From: Streptomyces sp. AC555_RSS877
GTDB taxonomy: Bacteria; Actinomycetota; Actinomycetes; Streptomycetales; Streptomycetaceae
Length of the DNA: 42,296 bases
Assembly (NCBI RefSeq): GCF_019049245.1
Contig: NZ_JAGMUK010000061.1
Span: 1-42,296, forward strand
Direction of reading: 5' to 3'
The notes beneath the pieces were generated by a model. It worked only from the letters and a program-made list of their open reading frames with translations, was not told the DNA's origin and did no database searches. Each line of letters starts with the position of its first letter. Position 1 is the first letter of the stretch. Positions 23,902-33,690 of the stretch are shown in pieces. Made by a program: the position numbers and the translations under genes.

Positions 23902-26724
23902 TTGTCCCCGACCAGCGAGACCGCACAGGGCGGCCGCCGACTCGTCATCGTCGAGTCGCCTGCCAAGGCGAAGACGATCAAGGGCTATCTCGGCCCCGGA
24001 TACGTCGTCGAGGCGAGCGTCGGGCACATCCGCGACCTCCCCAACGGCGCCGCGGAGGTGCCGGAGCAGTACACCGGTGAGGTCCGCCGGCTCGGCGTGG
24101 ACGTCGAGAACGACTTCCAGCCCATCTATGTGGTCAACGCCGACAAGAGGGCCCAGGTCAGGAAGCTCAAGGACCTGCTGAAGGACTCCGACGAGCTCTT
24201 CCTCGCCACCGATGAGGACCGCGAGGGCGAGGCGATCGCCTGGCACCTCCAGGAGGTGCTGAAGCCCAAGGTCCCGGTCAAGCGGATGGTCTTCCACGAG
24301 ATCACCAAGGCCGCGATCCAGGCTGCCGTCGCCAACCCGCGCGAGCTGAACCAGAAGCTGGTCGACGCCCAGGAGACCCGCCGCATCCTCGACCGTCTCT
24401 ACGGCTACGAGGTCTCGCCGGTCCTGTGGAAGAAGGTCATGCCGCGCCTGTCGGCCGGCCGTGTCCAGTCCGTCGCCACCCGGCTCGTGGTGGAGCGGGA
24501 ACGTGAGCGCATCGCTTTCCGTTCCGCCGAGTACTGGGACCTGACGGGCACCTTCGGTACCGGCCGCGCCGGGGACGCGTCGGACCCCTCGTCGCTGGTC
24601 GCCCGCCTCCAGAGCGTCGACGGCAGGCGGGTCGCCCAGGGCCGCGACTTCGACTCCCTGGGACAGATCAAGAGCGCGAACACCCTCCACCTCGACGAGG
24701 CGAACGCCCGCGCGCTGGCCGTCGCCGTGGAGAACACCCAGTTCGCGGTGCGGTCGGTCGAGTCGAAGCCGTACCGCCGCTCGCCGTACGCCCCGTTCCG
24801 TACGACCACGCTCCAGCAGGAGGCCTCGCGCAAGCTCGGCTTCGGTGCGAAGGCGACCATGCAGGTGGCTCAGAAGCTGTACGAGAACGGCTTCATCACC
24901 TACATGCGTACGGACTCCACGACCCTCTCGGAAACGGCGGTCACCGCCGCCCGCGCCCAGGTCACGCAGCTGTATGGCGCCGACTACCTGCCGGCGCAGC
25001 CCCGGACGTACGCCGGGAAGGTCAAGAACGCGCAGGAGGCGCACGAGGCGATCCGCCCCTCCGGCGATCGTTTCCGCACGCCTGCCGAGACCGGCCTGAC
25101 CGGCGACCAGTTCAAGCTCTACGAGCTGATCTGGAAGCGGACCGTCGCCTCCCAGATGAAGGACGCGACCGGCAACTCCGTCACGGTGAAGATCGGTGGC
25201 ACCGCCGCCGACGGCCGCGACGTCGAGTTCAGCGCGTCCGGCAAGACGATCACCTTCCACGGCTTCCTGAAGGCGTACGTCGAGGGTGCCGACGACCCGA
25301 ACGCCGAGCTGGACGACCGCGAGCGCCGGCTGCCCCAGGTCAGCGAGGGCGACGCGCTCCGGGCCGAGGAGATCACGGTCGACGGGCACGCCACCAAGCC
25401 CCCGGCCCGCTACACCGAGGCCAGCCTGGTCAAGGAGCTCGAAGAGCGCGAGATCGGCCGCCCGTCGACGTACGCGTCGATCATCGGCACGATCCTCGAC
25501 CGCGGCTATGTCTTCAAGAAGGGCACGGCCCTGGTGCCGTCCTTCCTGTCCTTCGCCGTGGTCAACCTCCTGGAGAAGCACTTCGGCCGGCTCGTCGACT
25601 ACGACTTCACCGCCCGGATGGAAGACGACCTCGACCGCATCGCCCGCGGTGAGGCACAGGCCGTGCCGTGGCTCAGGCGCTTCTACTTCGGCGAGGGCAG
25701 CGGCGGGGGCGGTGCCGCGGACGCCGGCAACGGCGACGGGGACCACCTCGGCGGCCTCAAGGAGCTGGTGACCGACCTGGGCGCGATCGACGCGCGCGAG
25801 GTGTCGTCGTTCCCGGTGGGCAACGACATCGTGCTGCGTGTCGGGCGCTACGGCCCGTACGTCGAGCGCGGCGAGAAGGACTCCGAGAACCACCAGCGGG
25901 CGGACGTGCCCGAGGATCTGGCTCCGGACGAGCTGTCCGTCGAGCTCGCGGAGGAACTGCTGGCCAAGCCGAGCGGCGACTTCGAGCTCGGTGCCGACCC
26001 GGCGACGGGCCACCAGATCATCGCCAGGGACGGCCGCTACGGCCCGTACGTCACCGAGGTGCTTCCCGAAGGCACTCCGAAGACCGGCAAGAACGCCGTC
26101 AAGCCGCGAACGGCCTCGCTGTTCAAGTCGATGTCCCTCGACACGGTGACGCTTCAGGACGCCCTCAAGCTGATGTCGCTGCCGCGCGTCGTCGGCAAGG
26201 ACGCCGAAGGCGTGGAGATCACCGCGCAGAACGGCCGCTACGGGCCGTACCTGAAGAAGGGCACGGACTCGCGCTCGCTGCAGACCGAGGACCAGCTCTT
26301 CACGATCACCCTCGAAGAGGCGCTGGAGATCTACTCCCAGCCCAAGCAGCGTGGCCGGGCCGCCGCCAAGCCGCCGCTGAAGGAACTGGGCGCTGACCCG
26401 GTCAGCGGGCAGCCGGTCGTCGTCAAGGACGGTCGCTTCGGGCCGTACGTCACCGACGGGGAGACCAACGCGACGCTGCGCTCCGGCGACAGCGTCGAGG
26501 AGATCACCCCGGAGCGCGGCTTCGAGCTGCTCGCCGAGAAGCGGGCCAAGGCGCCCGCCAAGAAGACGGCGAAGAAGGCGCCCGCCAAGAAGGCTCCGGC
26601 CAAGAAGGCGACGGCGGCGAAGAAGACCGCCGCCAAGAAGACGACCACGGCTGCGAAGAAGACAACGGCCAAGAAGACCACCGCGAAGAAGGCGACGGCT
26701 TCGAAGACGGCGTCCGAGGACTGA
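23902..26724 (+). CDS. topA: DNA topoisomerase I
   Basis: The 940-aa type IA topoisomerase relaxes negative supercoils. The Toprim domain begins RRLVIVESPAKAKTIKGYLG and contains DEDREGEAIAWHL; the active-site tyrosine is Tyr334 in FITYMRTDS. Instead of E. coli-type zinc fingers, the C-terminal third has four GRYGPYV/GRFGPYV repeats, the Topo-C repeats of actinobacteria, and a final tail of about 55 residues rich in AKK/TAKK that aids processivity. The frame opens at 23,836, but the TTG at 23,902 begins the known protein start (SPTSETAQGGRR) and has GGAGAG 10 bases upstream. The gene stands alone with its own terminator-like hairpin. Confidence 0.96.
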   Translation: MSPTSETAQGGRRLVIVESPAKAKTIKGYLGPGYVVEASVGHIRDLPNGAAEVPEQYTGEVRRLGVDVENDFQPIYVVNADKRAQVRKLKDLLKDSDELFLATDEDREGEAIAWHLQEVLKPKVPVKRMVFHEITKAAIQAAVANPRELNQKLVDAQETRRILDRLYGYEVSPVLWKKVMPRLSAGRVQSVATRLVVERERERIAFRSAEYWDLTGTFGTGRAGDASDPSSLVARLQSVDGRRVAQGRDFDSLGQIKSANTLHLDEANARALAVAVENTQFAVRSVESKPYRRSPYAPFRTTTLQQEASRKLGFGAKATMQVAQKLYENGFITYMRTDSTTLSETAVTAARAQVTQLYGADYLPAQPRTYAGKVKNAQEAHEAIRPSGDRFRTPAETGLTGDQFKLYELIWKRTVASQMKDATGNSVTVKIGGTAADGRDVEFSASGKTITFHGFLKAYVEGADDPNAELDDRERRLPQVSEGDALRAEEITVDGHATKPPARYTEASLVKELEEREIGRPSTYASIIGTILDRGYVFKKGTALVPSFLSFAVVNLLEKHFGRLVDYDFTARMEDDLDRIARGEAQAVPWLRRFYFGEGSGGGGAADAGNGDGDHLGGLKELVTDLGAIDAREVSSFPVGNDIVLRVGRYGPYVERGEKDSENHQRADVPEDLAPDELSVELAEELLAKPSGDFELGADPATGHQIIARDGRYGPYVTEVLPEGTPKTGKNAVKPRTASLFKSMSLDTVTLQDALKLMSLPRVVGKDAEGVEITAQNGRYGPYLKKGTDSRSLQTEDQLFTITLEEALEIYSQPKQRGRAAAKPPLKELGADPVSGQPVVVKDGRFGPYVTDGETNATLRSGDSVEEITPERGFELLAEKRAKAPAKKTAKKAPAKKAPAKKATAAKKTAAKKTTTAAKKTTAKKTTAKKATASKTASED

Positions 26725-26776
26725 GCCGGGCCCGCTCTCCACGCCGTTTCCCCACGGCGGCTTCGCAAAACGAACG

Positions 26777-26801
26777 CCCCGGCATCACTTTGGTGTCGGG
26801 G
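26777..26801 (+). terminator. Hairpin after topA
   Basis: CCCCGGCA (26777-26784) pairs with TGTCGGGG (26794-26801) with one G-T pair; CAC and GTG in the loop can extend the fold. It lies 53 bases after the topA stop and upstream of the tmk fusion start. Confidence 0.6.
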
Positions 26802-26859
26802 TGGTCGCACGTTCGGACGCGCGCCCCGGCCTGTCGGTGGGCCCCGATAGGCTGAAAGC

Positions 26860-29800
26860 ATGACCCCAGCCGAGCAGCCAACGGCCCCTCACCCGGCCCC
26901 CGACGACGCCCTGGTCGCGGACTCCCGCGAGCGCGCCGTCCGCGCCCTGCTGCGTCGACCGCAGCTGAAACGGCTGTGGAGCGCACACCTCGTGGGCGGT
27001 GTCGGCGACACCCTCGCGCTGTTGGTGCTGGTCGTCCTCGCGCTCCAGGCGGCGATCGCCGAGGGCGCCTTCGGCGGCGGCTACCGGGGCGTGGCGTTCG
27101 CAGTGGCGACCGTTTTCGGGGTGCGCATTCTCGCGACCCTGCTCTTCGGAGCGGTTCTCCTCGGCCCGCTGACCTCGCTCACCTCTCACGACGGCCCGCT
27201 CGACCGCCGCTGGACCATGGTCGGCGCGGACGGGCTGCGGGCCGCGGTGCTCATCGTGGCGCCCCTGTGGATCGACTGGACGCCCGACAACGCGCTGGCC
27301 GTCCTCCTGGTCACCGCCTTCGTGACCGGTGTCGCCGAGCGCTTCTGGACGGTGTGCCGCGAGAGCGCAGCGCCCGCGCTGCTGCCCGCCCCGCCCCCGG
27401 AGGGCGCGACGGTACGACCGCTGCCGGACCACATGGACGCCCTGCGCCGCCTCTCGCTGCGGACGACCTTCGTGGCGATCCCGCTCGCGGCCGTCGTCCT
27501 CGTCGTCGCGAGCCTGCTCAACAACCTGCTCGGCTCGGGCATCGCCTGGTTCGCCCAGCACCAGGCGGCCCTCGCCTCGTACGTCGCGGCCGGACTGTTC
27601 GCCGCGTCCCTGTCCGTGCTGACCTTCCTGGAGCTGCCGGACACCCGCACCCCGCGCGCGCGTTCGCCGCTGGAAGGGCTGCGCCGGCCCAAGACGGGCA
27701 CCGGCGTCGACAAGGGCCGCACCGGAGCGATCCCCCTGCTGGTTCTCGCCTGCGCGGCGATCGCCGGGGCGGTGGCCGGGGCGGTCGCCGTGTCCGTGCT
27801 GCACGCCAAGGACCTGGGCGGCGGCCCGGTGATGTACGGGCTGCTGGTGGGCGCGCTGACCGGCGGCGTGGTCGTCGGCATTCGTACGGCGCCTTCCCTG
27901 CTGCCGACGCTGTCGCGGCGCCGCCTGCTGGCGCTGGCGCTCGCCTTCACCGGTGTCGCCCTGCTGGCCGCCGGGCTCGTCCCGGACGTCACCAGCGTGG
28001 TGCTGATCCTCGTGCTGGCCGGCGCAGGCGCGGGTGTGGCCGCCAACACCGGGCACACGCTCCTCGACCAGGAGGCCGAGGAGTACCGGCGGGTGCGCAT
28101 GACCGAGCACCTGCACGCGGTCGTACGGGTTTCCGTGGCCCTGGGCGCGCTGGTGGCGCCCCTGGTGGCGGCGGCGATCGGCCCGCACCGCCTGGAGAAC
28201 GGCAAGTTCGTGTTCGCACACGGCGGCGCGGCCTTCACCCTGATGCTGATCGGAGCGCTGCTGCTGCCGGTGGCCGCGCTCGTGCTGGCCAAGGTCGACG
28301 ACCGCTCCGGTGTACCGCTGCGGCACGACCTGCGGGACGCGCTGCTCGGCGGCGACGACCCCGTTACGGCATCCGCCGGCACCGGCTTCTTCATCGCGCT
28401 GGAGGGCGGCGACGGGGCCGGGAAGTCCACCCAGGCCGAGGCGCTCGCCGAGTGGATCAGGGCCAAGGGCCACGAGGTCGTGGTGACGCGCGAGCCGGGG
28501 GCCACTCCCGTGGGCAAGCGGCTGCGGTCGATCCTCCTGGACGTGTCCAGCGCCGGACTGTCGCACCGGGCGGAGGCGCTGCTGTACGCGGCGGACCGCG
28601 CGGAGCACGTCGACACGGTGGTGCGGCCCGCGCTGGAGCGCGGCGCGGTGGTCGTCTCCGACCGGTACATCGACTCCTCGGTGGCCTACCAGGGGGCCGG
28701 TCGTGACCTGTCCCCGACCGAGATCGCCCGTATCAACCGCTGGGCGACGGACGGGCTCGTACCTCATCTGACGGTGCTGCTGGACGTCCCGCCGGAGATC
28801 GCACGCGAGCGGTTCACCGAGGCGCCGGACCGACTGGAGTCGGAGCCGGCCGAGTTTCACGCGCGCGTGCGGTCCGGTTTCCTGACGCTGGCCGCGGCCG
28901 ACCCGGGGCGCTACCTGGTCGTCGACGCGGGCCAGGAGCCCGAGGCCGTCACGACCGTCGTACGGCACCGGCTCGACCAGATGATGCCGCTGTCCGAGGC
29001 CGAGATCCAGGCCCAGGAAGAGGCCCGCCGGAAGGCGGAGGAGGAGGCCCGGCGCAAGGCGGAGGAAGAGGCCGCCCGCAAGGCCGAGGAGGAGCGCCTG
29101 GAGCGCGAGCGCCAGGAGCAGCTCGAACGACTCCGGGCCGAGGAGGAAGAGCGCAAGCGGCGCGAGCTGGAGGAGGCGCAGCGGCGCGAGGCCGAACGGC
29201 AGGCGGAGGAGGCCCGGGTGCGGGCCGAGGAAGCGCACCGACGTGCCGAGGAGGAGCGGGCGCGCCTGCTCGCCGAGGAGAAGGTGCGGGCCGAGGCAGA
29301 GGCCCGTCGGAAGGCCGAAGAGGACCGGCGTCGCAGGCAGGCCGAGGAGGAGGCGCGACTGCGTGCCGAGGCCGAGGCGCGGCGCCTGGAGAAGCAGCGG
29401 AAGGCCGAGGAGGCGTTGCTGCGGGCCGAGGAGGCCCGTCGGCTGGCCGAGCAGGCGGCTGCCGCGGCGGAGGCGGCGCCCAAGCCGACGGGGACCCGGC
29501 CGGCGGCCCCCGGACCCGCGTCGGACGCGGCGACCGTCGCGACGCCCATGGTGACGCCGACGAACGCGTCGGGCGGGCCGGTGGACGAGACGGCCGTACT
29601 GCCGGCGGTGCCGCCGAGGGCCGCGGACGACGAGACCACGGTGCTGCGTCCCGTACGGGACGAGCAGGCCGAGGGGCGGACTTCCGGGGAGGCCTCCAGC
29701 GGGTCCGATGCCGAGGTGACCGCCGAGCTGCCGCAGCCGCCGGTTCCGCCGGTTCCGCCGGGGGCGGCGGACGAGACGGCGGTGCTGCCGCCGGTGCCGC

Positions 29801-30150
29801 CGGCCGGCGCGGCGGACGAGACGGCCGTACTGCCTCCCGTGCGGGACGAGAATCCTGGGGATCGGATTCCGCCGGGGTACTTCCGGGAGGACCAGGCCGG
29901 GAGCGGGACCGGACGGGGGCCTGGGCCTTCGGCAAGGTCCGGGGCGCAGCCGGACGGGACCGAGGACCGGACGCGTGAGATGCCACAGGTCGACGAGTCC
30001 GGGGCGCCGCGGCGACGGGCGCGGTCGGACTGGGCCGAGGAGACGCCCCTGGACGATCTGCCGACCTTGGCGGACGAGCTGCTGGGGCCGCGCGGGGACG
30101 AGGAGTCCGACGAGGGTCGGGGGCGGCGCGGGCGCGGTCGACGCGGCTGA
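26860..30150 (+). CDS. tmk: MFS-like membrane domain fused to thymidylate kinase and a coiled-coil tail
   Basis: The 1096-aa protein has three parts. Residues 1-500 contain about 11-12 hydrophobic segments resembling a major-facilitator transporter. Residues 508-715 are a complete thymidylate kinase: P-loop ALEGGDGAGKST, the DR motif VSDRYIDSSVAYQG and lid REPGATPVG; it makes dTDP from dTMP. Residues 713-875 are an almost pure Glu/Ala/Arg heptad coiled coil, followed by a disordered acidic region with repeated DETAVLPPVPP. This fusion occurs at the same place in Streptomyces (SCO3542 type). The reason for membrane tethering is unknown; the transporter part may be inactive. The start has only a weak AGG upstream. 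It is likely cotranscribed with the delta' gene. Confidence 0.92.
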   Translation: MTPAEQPTAPHPAPDDALVADSRERAVRALLRRPQLKRLWSAHLVGGVGDTLALLVLVVLALQAAIAEGAFGGGYRGVAFAVATVFGVRILATLLFGAVLLGPLTSLTSHDGPLDRRWTMVGADGLRAAVLIVAPLWIDWTPDNALAVLLVTAFVTGVAERFWTVCRESAAPALLPAPPPEGATVRPLPDHMDALRRLSLRTTFVAIPLAAVVLVVASLLNNLLGSGIAWFAQHQAALASYVAAGLFAASLSVLTFLELPDTRTPRARSPLEGLRRPKTGTGVDKGRTGAIPLLVLACAAIAGAVAGAVAVSVLHAKDLGGGPVMYGLLVGALTGGVVVGIRTAPSLLPTLSRRRLLALALAFTGVALLAAGLVPDVTSVVLILVLAGAGAGVAANTGHTLLDQEAEEYRRVRMTEHLHAVVRVSVALGALVAPLVAAAIGPHRLENGKFVFAHGGAAFTLMLIGALLLPVAALVLAKVDDRSGVPLRHDLRDALLGGDDPVTASAGTGFFIALEGGDGAGKSTQAEALAEWIRAKGHEVVVTREPGATPVGKRLRSILLDVSSAGLSHRAEALLYAADRAEHVDTVVRPALERGAVVVSDRYIDSSVAYQGAGRDLSPTEIARINRWATDGLVPHLTVLLDVPPEIARERFTEAPDRLESEPAEFHARVRSGFLTLAAADPGRYLVVDAGQEPEAVTTVVRHRLDQMMPLSEAEIQAQEEARRKAEEEARRKAEEEAARKAEEERLERERQEQLERLRAEEEERKRRELEEAQRREAERQAEEARVRAEEAHRRAEEERARLLAEEKVRAEAEARRKAEEDRRRRQAEEEARLRAEAEARRLEKQRKAEEALLRAEEARRLAEQAAAAAEAAPKPTGTRPAAPGPASDAATVATPMVTPTNASGGPVDETAVLPAVPPRAADDETTVLRPVRDEQAEGRTSGEASSGSDAEVTAELPQPPVPPVPPGAADETAVLPPVPPAGAADETAVLPPVRDENPGDRIPPGYFREDQAGSGTGRGPGPSARSGAQPDGTEDRTREMPQVDESGAPRRRARSDWAEETPLDDLPTLADELLGPRGDEESDEGRGRRGRGRRG

Positions 30151-30370
30151 GGCCGGTTGGGCGAGACCGGTTGGTTGGTTGCCAGGTCGTCGCCCGGCTG
30201 TCCGGCTGTCCGGCTGCCCGGTCGTCTGGCTGTTCCGGCGGCCGGCCGGGGGCGTGCAGGCGTGGCTGTGGGTGCATGGGTGCTTCGTCGGCTGTCGGCC
30301 GCCCGTTGTCAGTGCCGCCCCTCACAATGGGACCCGTAACGAGAAACGTGACGAAGGGGCGGGGTGAGGG

Positions 30371-31576
30371 ATGAGCGTCTGGGACGACCTGGTCGGCCAG
30401 GAGAGGGTGAGCGAGCAGCTTGGTGCCGCTGCCCGGGATGCCGACGCCCTGGTCACCGCTGCCGCCGCCGACGTGCCGCCGCCCGAGGCGTCGAAGATGA
30501 CGCACGCCTGGCTCTTCACGGGGCCGCCCGGCGCGGGGCGGAACCAGGCGGCGAGGGCCTTCGCCGCCGCCCTGCAGTGCGTCAGCCCGGACCGGGCTCT
30601 CGGTGGAATTCCCGGCTGCGGCTTCTGCGACGGCTGCCATACGGCTCTGATCGGCACCCACGCCGACGTCTCCACCATCGCCGCCGTCGGGGCGCAGATC
30701 CTCGTCGACGACATGCGGGACACCGTCCGCAAGTCGTTCACCTCGCCGGCGAACGGCCGTTGGCAGGTCATCCTCGTGGAAGACGCCGAGCGGCTGAACG
30801 AGAAGTCGGCCAACGCCGTCCTGAAGGCGGTGGAGGAGCCGGCACCGCGCACGGTCTGGTTGCTCTGCGCCCCCTCCATCGAGGACGTCCTGCCCACCAT
30901 CCGCTCCCGCTGCCGTCACCTGAACCTGTCGACGCCGTCGGTCGACGCCGTCGCCGACATGCTCGTACGCAGGGAAGGCGTCGAACCGGCCGCCGCCATG
31001 GCCGCCGCGCGTGCCACGCAGGGGCACGTCGATCATGCCCGCCGCCTCGCCACCGACCCGGCCGCCCGCGCGCGCCGGGCCGCGGTGCTGAAGCTTCCGC
31101 TGCGGGTCGAGGACGTCGGTGGCTGCCTCAAGGCCGCCCAGGAACTCGTCGACGCGGCCTCGGACGACGCCAAGCAGCTCGCCGAGGAGATGGACGGCAA
31201 GGAGACCGAGGAGCTCAGGAACGCCATGGGAGGCGGCCAGGGAGGGCGGATGCCGCGTGGCACCGCGGGCGTGATGAAGGACCTGGAGGACCGGCAGAAG
31301 CGACGCCGGACGCGTACGCAGCGCGACAGCCTCGATCTCGCCCTGACCGACCTCACCGGCTTCTACCGCGATGTCCTCGCCCTTCAGCTCGGCTCCCGCG
31401 TGGCGATCTCCAACGCCGACGCGGAGGACGCCCTGGAGCGGCTCGCGCGTGCCGGCTCCCCGGAGTCCACGCTCCGCCGCATCGAGGCGATCGCCGCGTG
31501 CCGCGACGCCCTCGACCGCAACGTGGCTCCGCTGCTCGCGGTGGAGGCGATGACGATGGCGCTGAGAGCGGGCTGA
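30371..31576 (+). CDS. holB: DNA polymerase III delta' subunit
   Basis: The 401-aa AAA+ clamp-loader subunit begins MSVWDDLVGQERV, a standard delta' opening. Residues about 57-70 are LFTGPPGAGRNQAARA: the Walker A lysine is replaced (GAGRN), fitting a subunit that does not hydrolyse ATP. A zinc-type CVSPDRALGGIPGCGFCDGC cluster (split by spacing) and VEDAERLNEKSANAVLKAVEEP follow, then RSRCRHLNL with the conserved SRC. ATG 30,371 has GGGGTGAGGG upstream. It follows tmk by 220 bases, which are GC-rich and without a supported gene, as in the Streptomyces core order. Confidence 0.92.
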   Translation: MSVWDDLVGQERVSEQLGAAARDADALVTAAAADVPPPEASKMTHAWLFTGPPGAGRNQAARAFAAALQCVSPDRALGGIPGCGFCDGCHTALIGTHADVSTIAAVGAQILVDDMRDTVRKSFTSPANGRWQVILVEDAERLNEKSANAVLKAVEEPAPRTVWLLCAPSIEDVLPTIRSRCRHLNLSTPSVDAVADMLVRREGVEPAAAMAAARATQGHVDHARRLATDPAARARRAAVLKLPLRVEDVGGCLKAAQELVDAASDDAKQLAEEMDGKETEELRNAMGGGQGGRMPRGTAGVMKDLEDRQKRRRTRTQRDSLDLALTDLTGFYRDVLALQLGSRVAISNADAEDALERLARAGSPESTLRRIEAIAACRDALDRNVAPLLAVEAMTMALRAG

Positions 31577-31717
31577 GACGACGGGGCGGCCGGGCATCCC
31601 GGTGCCTGGTGCCTCTGCCTCCCCGACAAGCTTCCACCGCCCACGCCTGACAGGCTTCACCGCAGGAAGTTGACCATGTCACTCGTACGAGCCATGGCAT
31701 GCACGGAGGGCGTTCGG

Positions 31718-33376
31718 ATGGCTGCGCAGAGTTACGCTCGGCTGATGTACATCAGGCGCAGCTTCCGCCCCCTCACCCCGGCAGGCCCGACCGATCCGCC
31801 CGTTCGGCACTCCCCGGCGCGCAGAGTCCGTACTGGCGGCGTGCTCCTCGCCGCCGCCGCGCTGTTCGTCTCCGCCTGCTCCTCCGGCGGCGCGACGGGG
31901 TCCGGCAGCGCGGCGGCACATGCGGCGCTCGCCGCGCTGCCGCAGGCCACGCCGCCGGCCCTCGCGCCGTACTACGGACAGAAGGTGAGCTGGCGGGCCT
32001 GCGCAGTCCCCGGCTTCGAGTGCGCCACGCTGAAGGCGCCGCTCGACTACGCGAAGCCGGACGACGGTGATGTCCGGCTCGCCGTCGCCCGCAAGAAGGC
32101 CACGGGGCCGGGCAAGCGACTCGGGTCGCTGCTGGTCAACCCGGGCGGGCCGGGCGGCTCGGCGATCGGCTACCTGCAGGCGTACGCCGGGATCGGCTAC
32201 CCGGCAGAGGTCCGCGCCCGATACGACATGGTGGCGGTCGACCCGCGCGGCGTCGCCCGCAGCGAACCCGTCGAATGCCTCAGCGGGCGCGACATGGACG
32301 CGTACACGCAGACGGACGCGACGCCCGACGACGACCGGGAGACCACCGAACTCGTCGACGCGTACAAGGAGTTCGCGGAGGGCTGCGGCGCCCGCTCCCC
32401 CCGTCTGCTGCGCCACGTGTCCACGGTCGAGGCGGCCCGGGACATGGACATCTTGCGGGCGGCGCTGGGCGACCCGAAGCTGAACTACGTGGGGGCGTCG
32501 TACGGGACGTTCCTCGGGGCGACGTATGCGGGCCTCTTCCCGGAGCGGGCCGGCCGCCTCGTCCTGGACGGCGCGATGGACCCCTCGCTGCCCGCGCGGC
32601 GGATGAACCTCGACCAGACGGCGGGCTTCGAGACGGCGTTCCAGTCCTTCGCGAAGGACTGCGTGCAGCAGCCGGACTGCCCGCTGGGCGGCAAGGGCAC
32701 GACGCCCGCCCAGGTCAGCCGGAACCTGAAGGCCTTCTTCGAGAAGCTGGACGCCCGCCCGGTCCCCACCGGCGACGAGGACGGCCGTGAGCTCGTCGAA
32801 TCCCTCGCCACCACCGGCGTGATCGCGGCCATGTACGACGAGGGTGCCTGGGCGCAGTTGCGGGAGGCCCTGACCTCGGCGATGAGGGAGAACGACGGCG
32901 CGGCCCTGCTGGCCCTGTCCGACGGCTACTACGAGCGGGACGCCGACGGCCGCTACGAGAACCTGATGTTCGCCAACGCGGCCGTGAACTGCCTCGACCT
33001 TCCGCCCGCCTTCGACACCCCGGACGAGGTGCGCAACGACCTCCCCGCCTTCGAGAAGGCCTCCCCTGTCTTCGGCGAGGGCCTCGCGTGGGCGTCCCTG
33101 AACTGCGCGTACTGGCCGGTCGGTGCCACGGGTGAGCCGCACCGCATCGAGGCGAAGGGCGCGGCCCCGATCGTCGTGGTCGGCACCACCCGCGACCCGG
33201 CCACGCCCTACCGCTGGGCCCGAGCCCTGTCCGCCCAGCTCTCCTCCGCCCGCCTCCTCACCTACGAGGGCGACGGCCACACCGCCTACGGCCGCGGCAG
33301 CACCTGCATCGACTCCACGATCAACGCGTACCTGCTCCGCGGAACCCCTCCGACGGACGGGAAACGCTGCTCGTAA
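31718..33376 (+). CDS. Secreted lipoprotein alpha/beta hydrolase, tripeptidyl aminopeptidase (SlpD/SlpE/Tap) family
   Basis: The product is a 552-aa exported S33-type peptidase. After a basic leader come a hydrophobic segment and lipobox VSAC (GVLLAAAALFVSAC), so it is probably a membrane-anchored lipoprotein. The catalytic triad is visible: Ser in YVGASYGTFLG, Asp in TTRDPATPY and His in GDGHTAYG. NPGGPGGS forms the oxyanion-hole loop. Homologues release tripeptides from peptide N-termini outside the cell. The start is uncertain: ATG 31,718 has GGAGGG 7 bases upstream; ATG 31,745 gives a more usual signal peptide length; 31,670 is less likely. A hairpin terminator follows. Confidence 0.88.
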   Translation: MAAQSYARLMYIRRSFRPLTPAGPTDPPVRHSPARRVRTGGVLLAAAALFVSACSSGGATGSGSAAAHAALAALPQATPPALAPYYGQKVSWRACAVPGFECATLKAPLDYAKPDDGDVRLAVARKKATGPGKRLGSLLVNPGGPGGSAIGYLQAYAGIGYPAEVRARYDMVAVDPRGVARSEPVECLSGRDMDAYTQTDATPDDDRETTELVDAYKEFAEGCGARSPRLLRHVSTVEAARDMDILRAALGDPKLNYVGASYGTFLGATYAGLFPERAGRLVLDGAMDPSLPARRMNLDQTAGFETAFQSFAKDCVQQPDCPLGGKGTTPAQVSRNLKAFFEKLDARPVPTGDEDGRELVESLATTGVIAAMYDEGAWAQLREALTSAMRENDGAALLALSDGYYERDADGRYENLMFANAAVNCLDLPPAFDTPDEVRNDLPAFEKASPVFGEGLAWASLNCAYWPVGATGEPHRIEAKGAAPIVVVGTTRDPATPYRWARALSAQLSSARLLTYEGDGHTAYGRGSTCIDSTINAYLLRGTPPTDGKRCS

Positions 33377-33385
33377 CCCTTGCGC

Positions 33386-33416
33386 CCGGCCCCGAGGACC
33401 CTGGCTCCGGGGCCGG
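33386..33416 (+). terminator. Terminator of the peptidase gene
   Basis: CCGGCCCCG (33386-33394) pairs perfectly with CGGGGCCGG (33408-33416), 10 bases after the stop codon. There is no T-run. Confidence 0.75.
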
Positions 33417-33446
33417 TTCGGAGCACCCTCGGAAACTGTGTAGACT
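33417..33446 (+). promoter_or_regulatory. Promoter of tRNA-Thr
   Basis: TAGACT at 33441-33446 with TTCGGA 18 bases upstream fits a housekeeping (HrdB-type) promoter. It lies 39 bases before the tRNA and directly after the peptidase terminator. Confidence 0.55.
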
Positions 33447-33484
33447 TTCCCACGTTGCTGATCGCACCATGGTGCGGACGGCGT

Positions 33485-33558
33485 GCCGCCTTAGCTCAGA
33501 TGGCCAGAGCAACGCACTCGTAATGCGTAGGTCTCGGGTTCGAATCCCGAAGGCGGCT
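33485..33558 (+). tRNA. tRNA-Thr(CGT)
   Basis: The 74-base cloverleaf has acceptor strands GCCGCCT and AGGCGGC, D-arm around TTAGCTCAGATGGCCAGAG, anticodon stem ACGCA/TGCGT with loop CTCGTAA (anticodon CGT) and T-arm TCGGG-TTCGAAT-CCCGA. CCA is not encoded. A terminator follows. Confidence 0.95.
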
Positions 33559-33564
33559 CTGTGG

Positions 33565-33608
33565 AAGCCTCAGGACTCACTCGCCGTGACCTGGGGCTTT
33601 TGCTTTTG
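33565..33608 (+). terminator. tRNA-Thr terminator
   Basis: AAGCCTCAGG (33565-33574) pairs along its full length with CCTGGGGCTT (33590-33599), using one G-T pair, followed by TTGCTTTT. It begins 6 bases after the tRNA. Confidence 0.85.
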
Positions 33609-33690
33609 GATCGAGAGCCCGCGGCCCACCCACGGCGGCCCGGTCGCCCTCGCGCGCGGGTTCCTGACCGGTGGCGTGAGCGGGGTGTCC

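Noticed and set aside
23854..26742. 962-aa minus-strand frame opposite topA
   Set aside because: Antisense shadow of topA caused by third-position GC bias; no domains.
28949..31660. 903-aa minus-strand frame across tmk and holB
   Set aside because: It crosses two real genes and their spacer and is mostly Arg/Pro low complexity.
33469..33690. N-terminal extension of the membrane protein frame across the tRNA
   Set aside because: It translates tRNA-Thr and its terminator; the residues are not protein-like and a start just before the first membrane helix is available.
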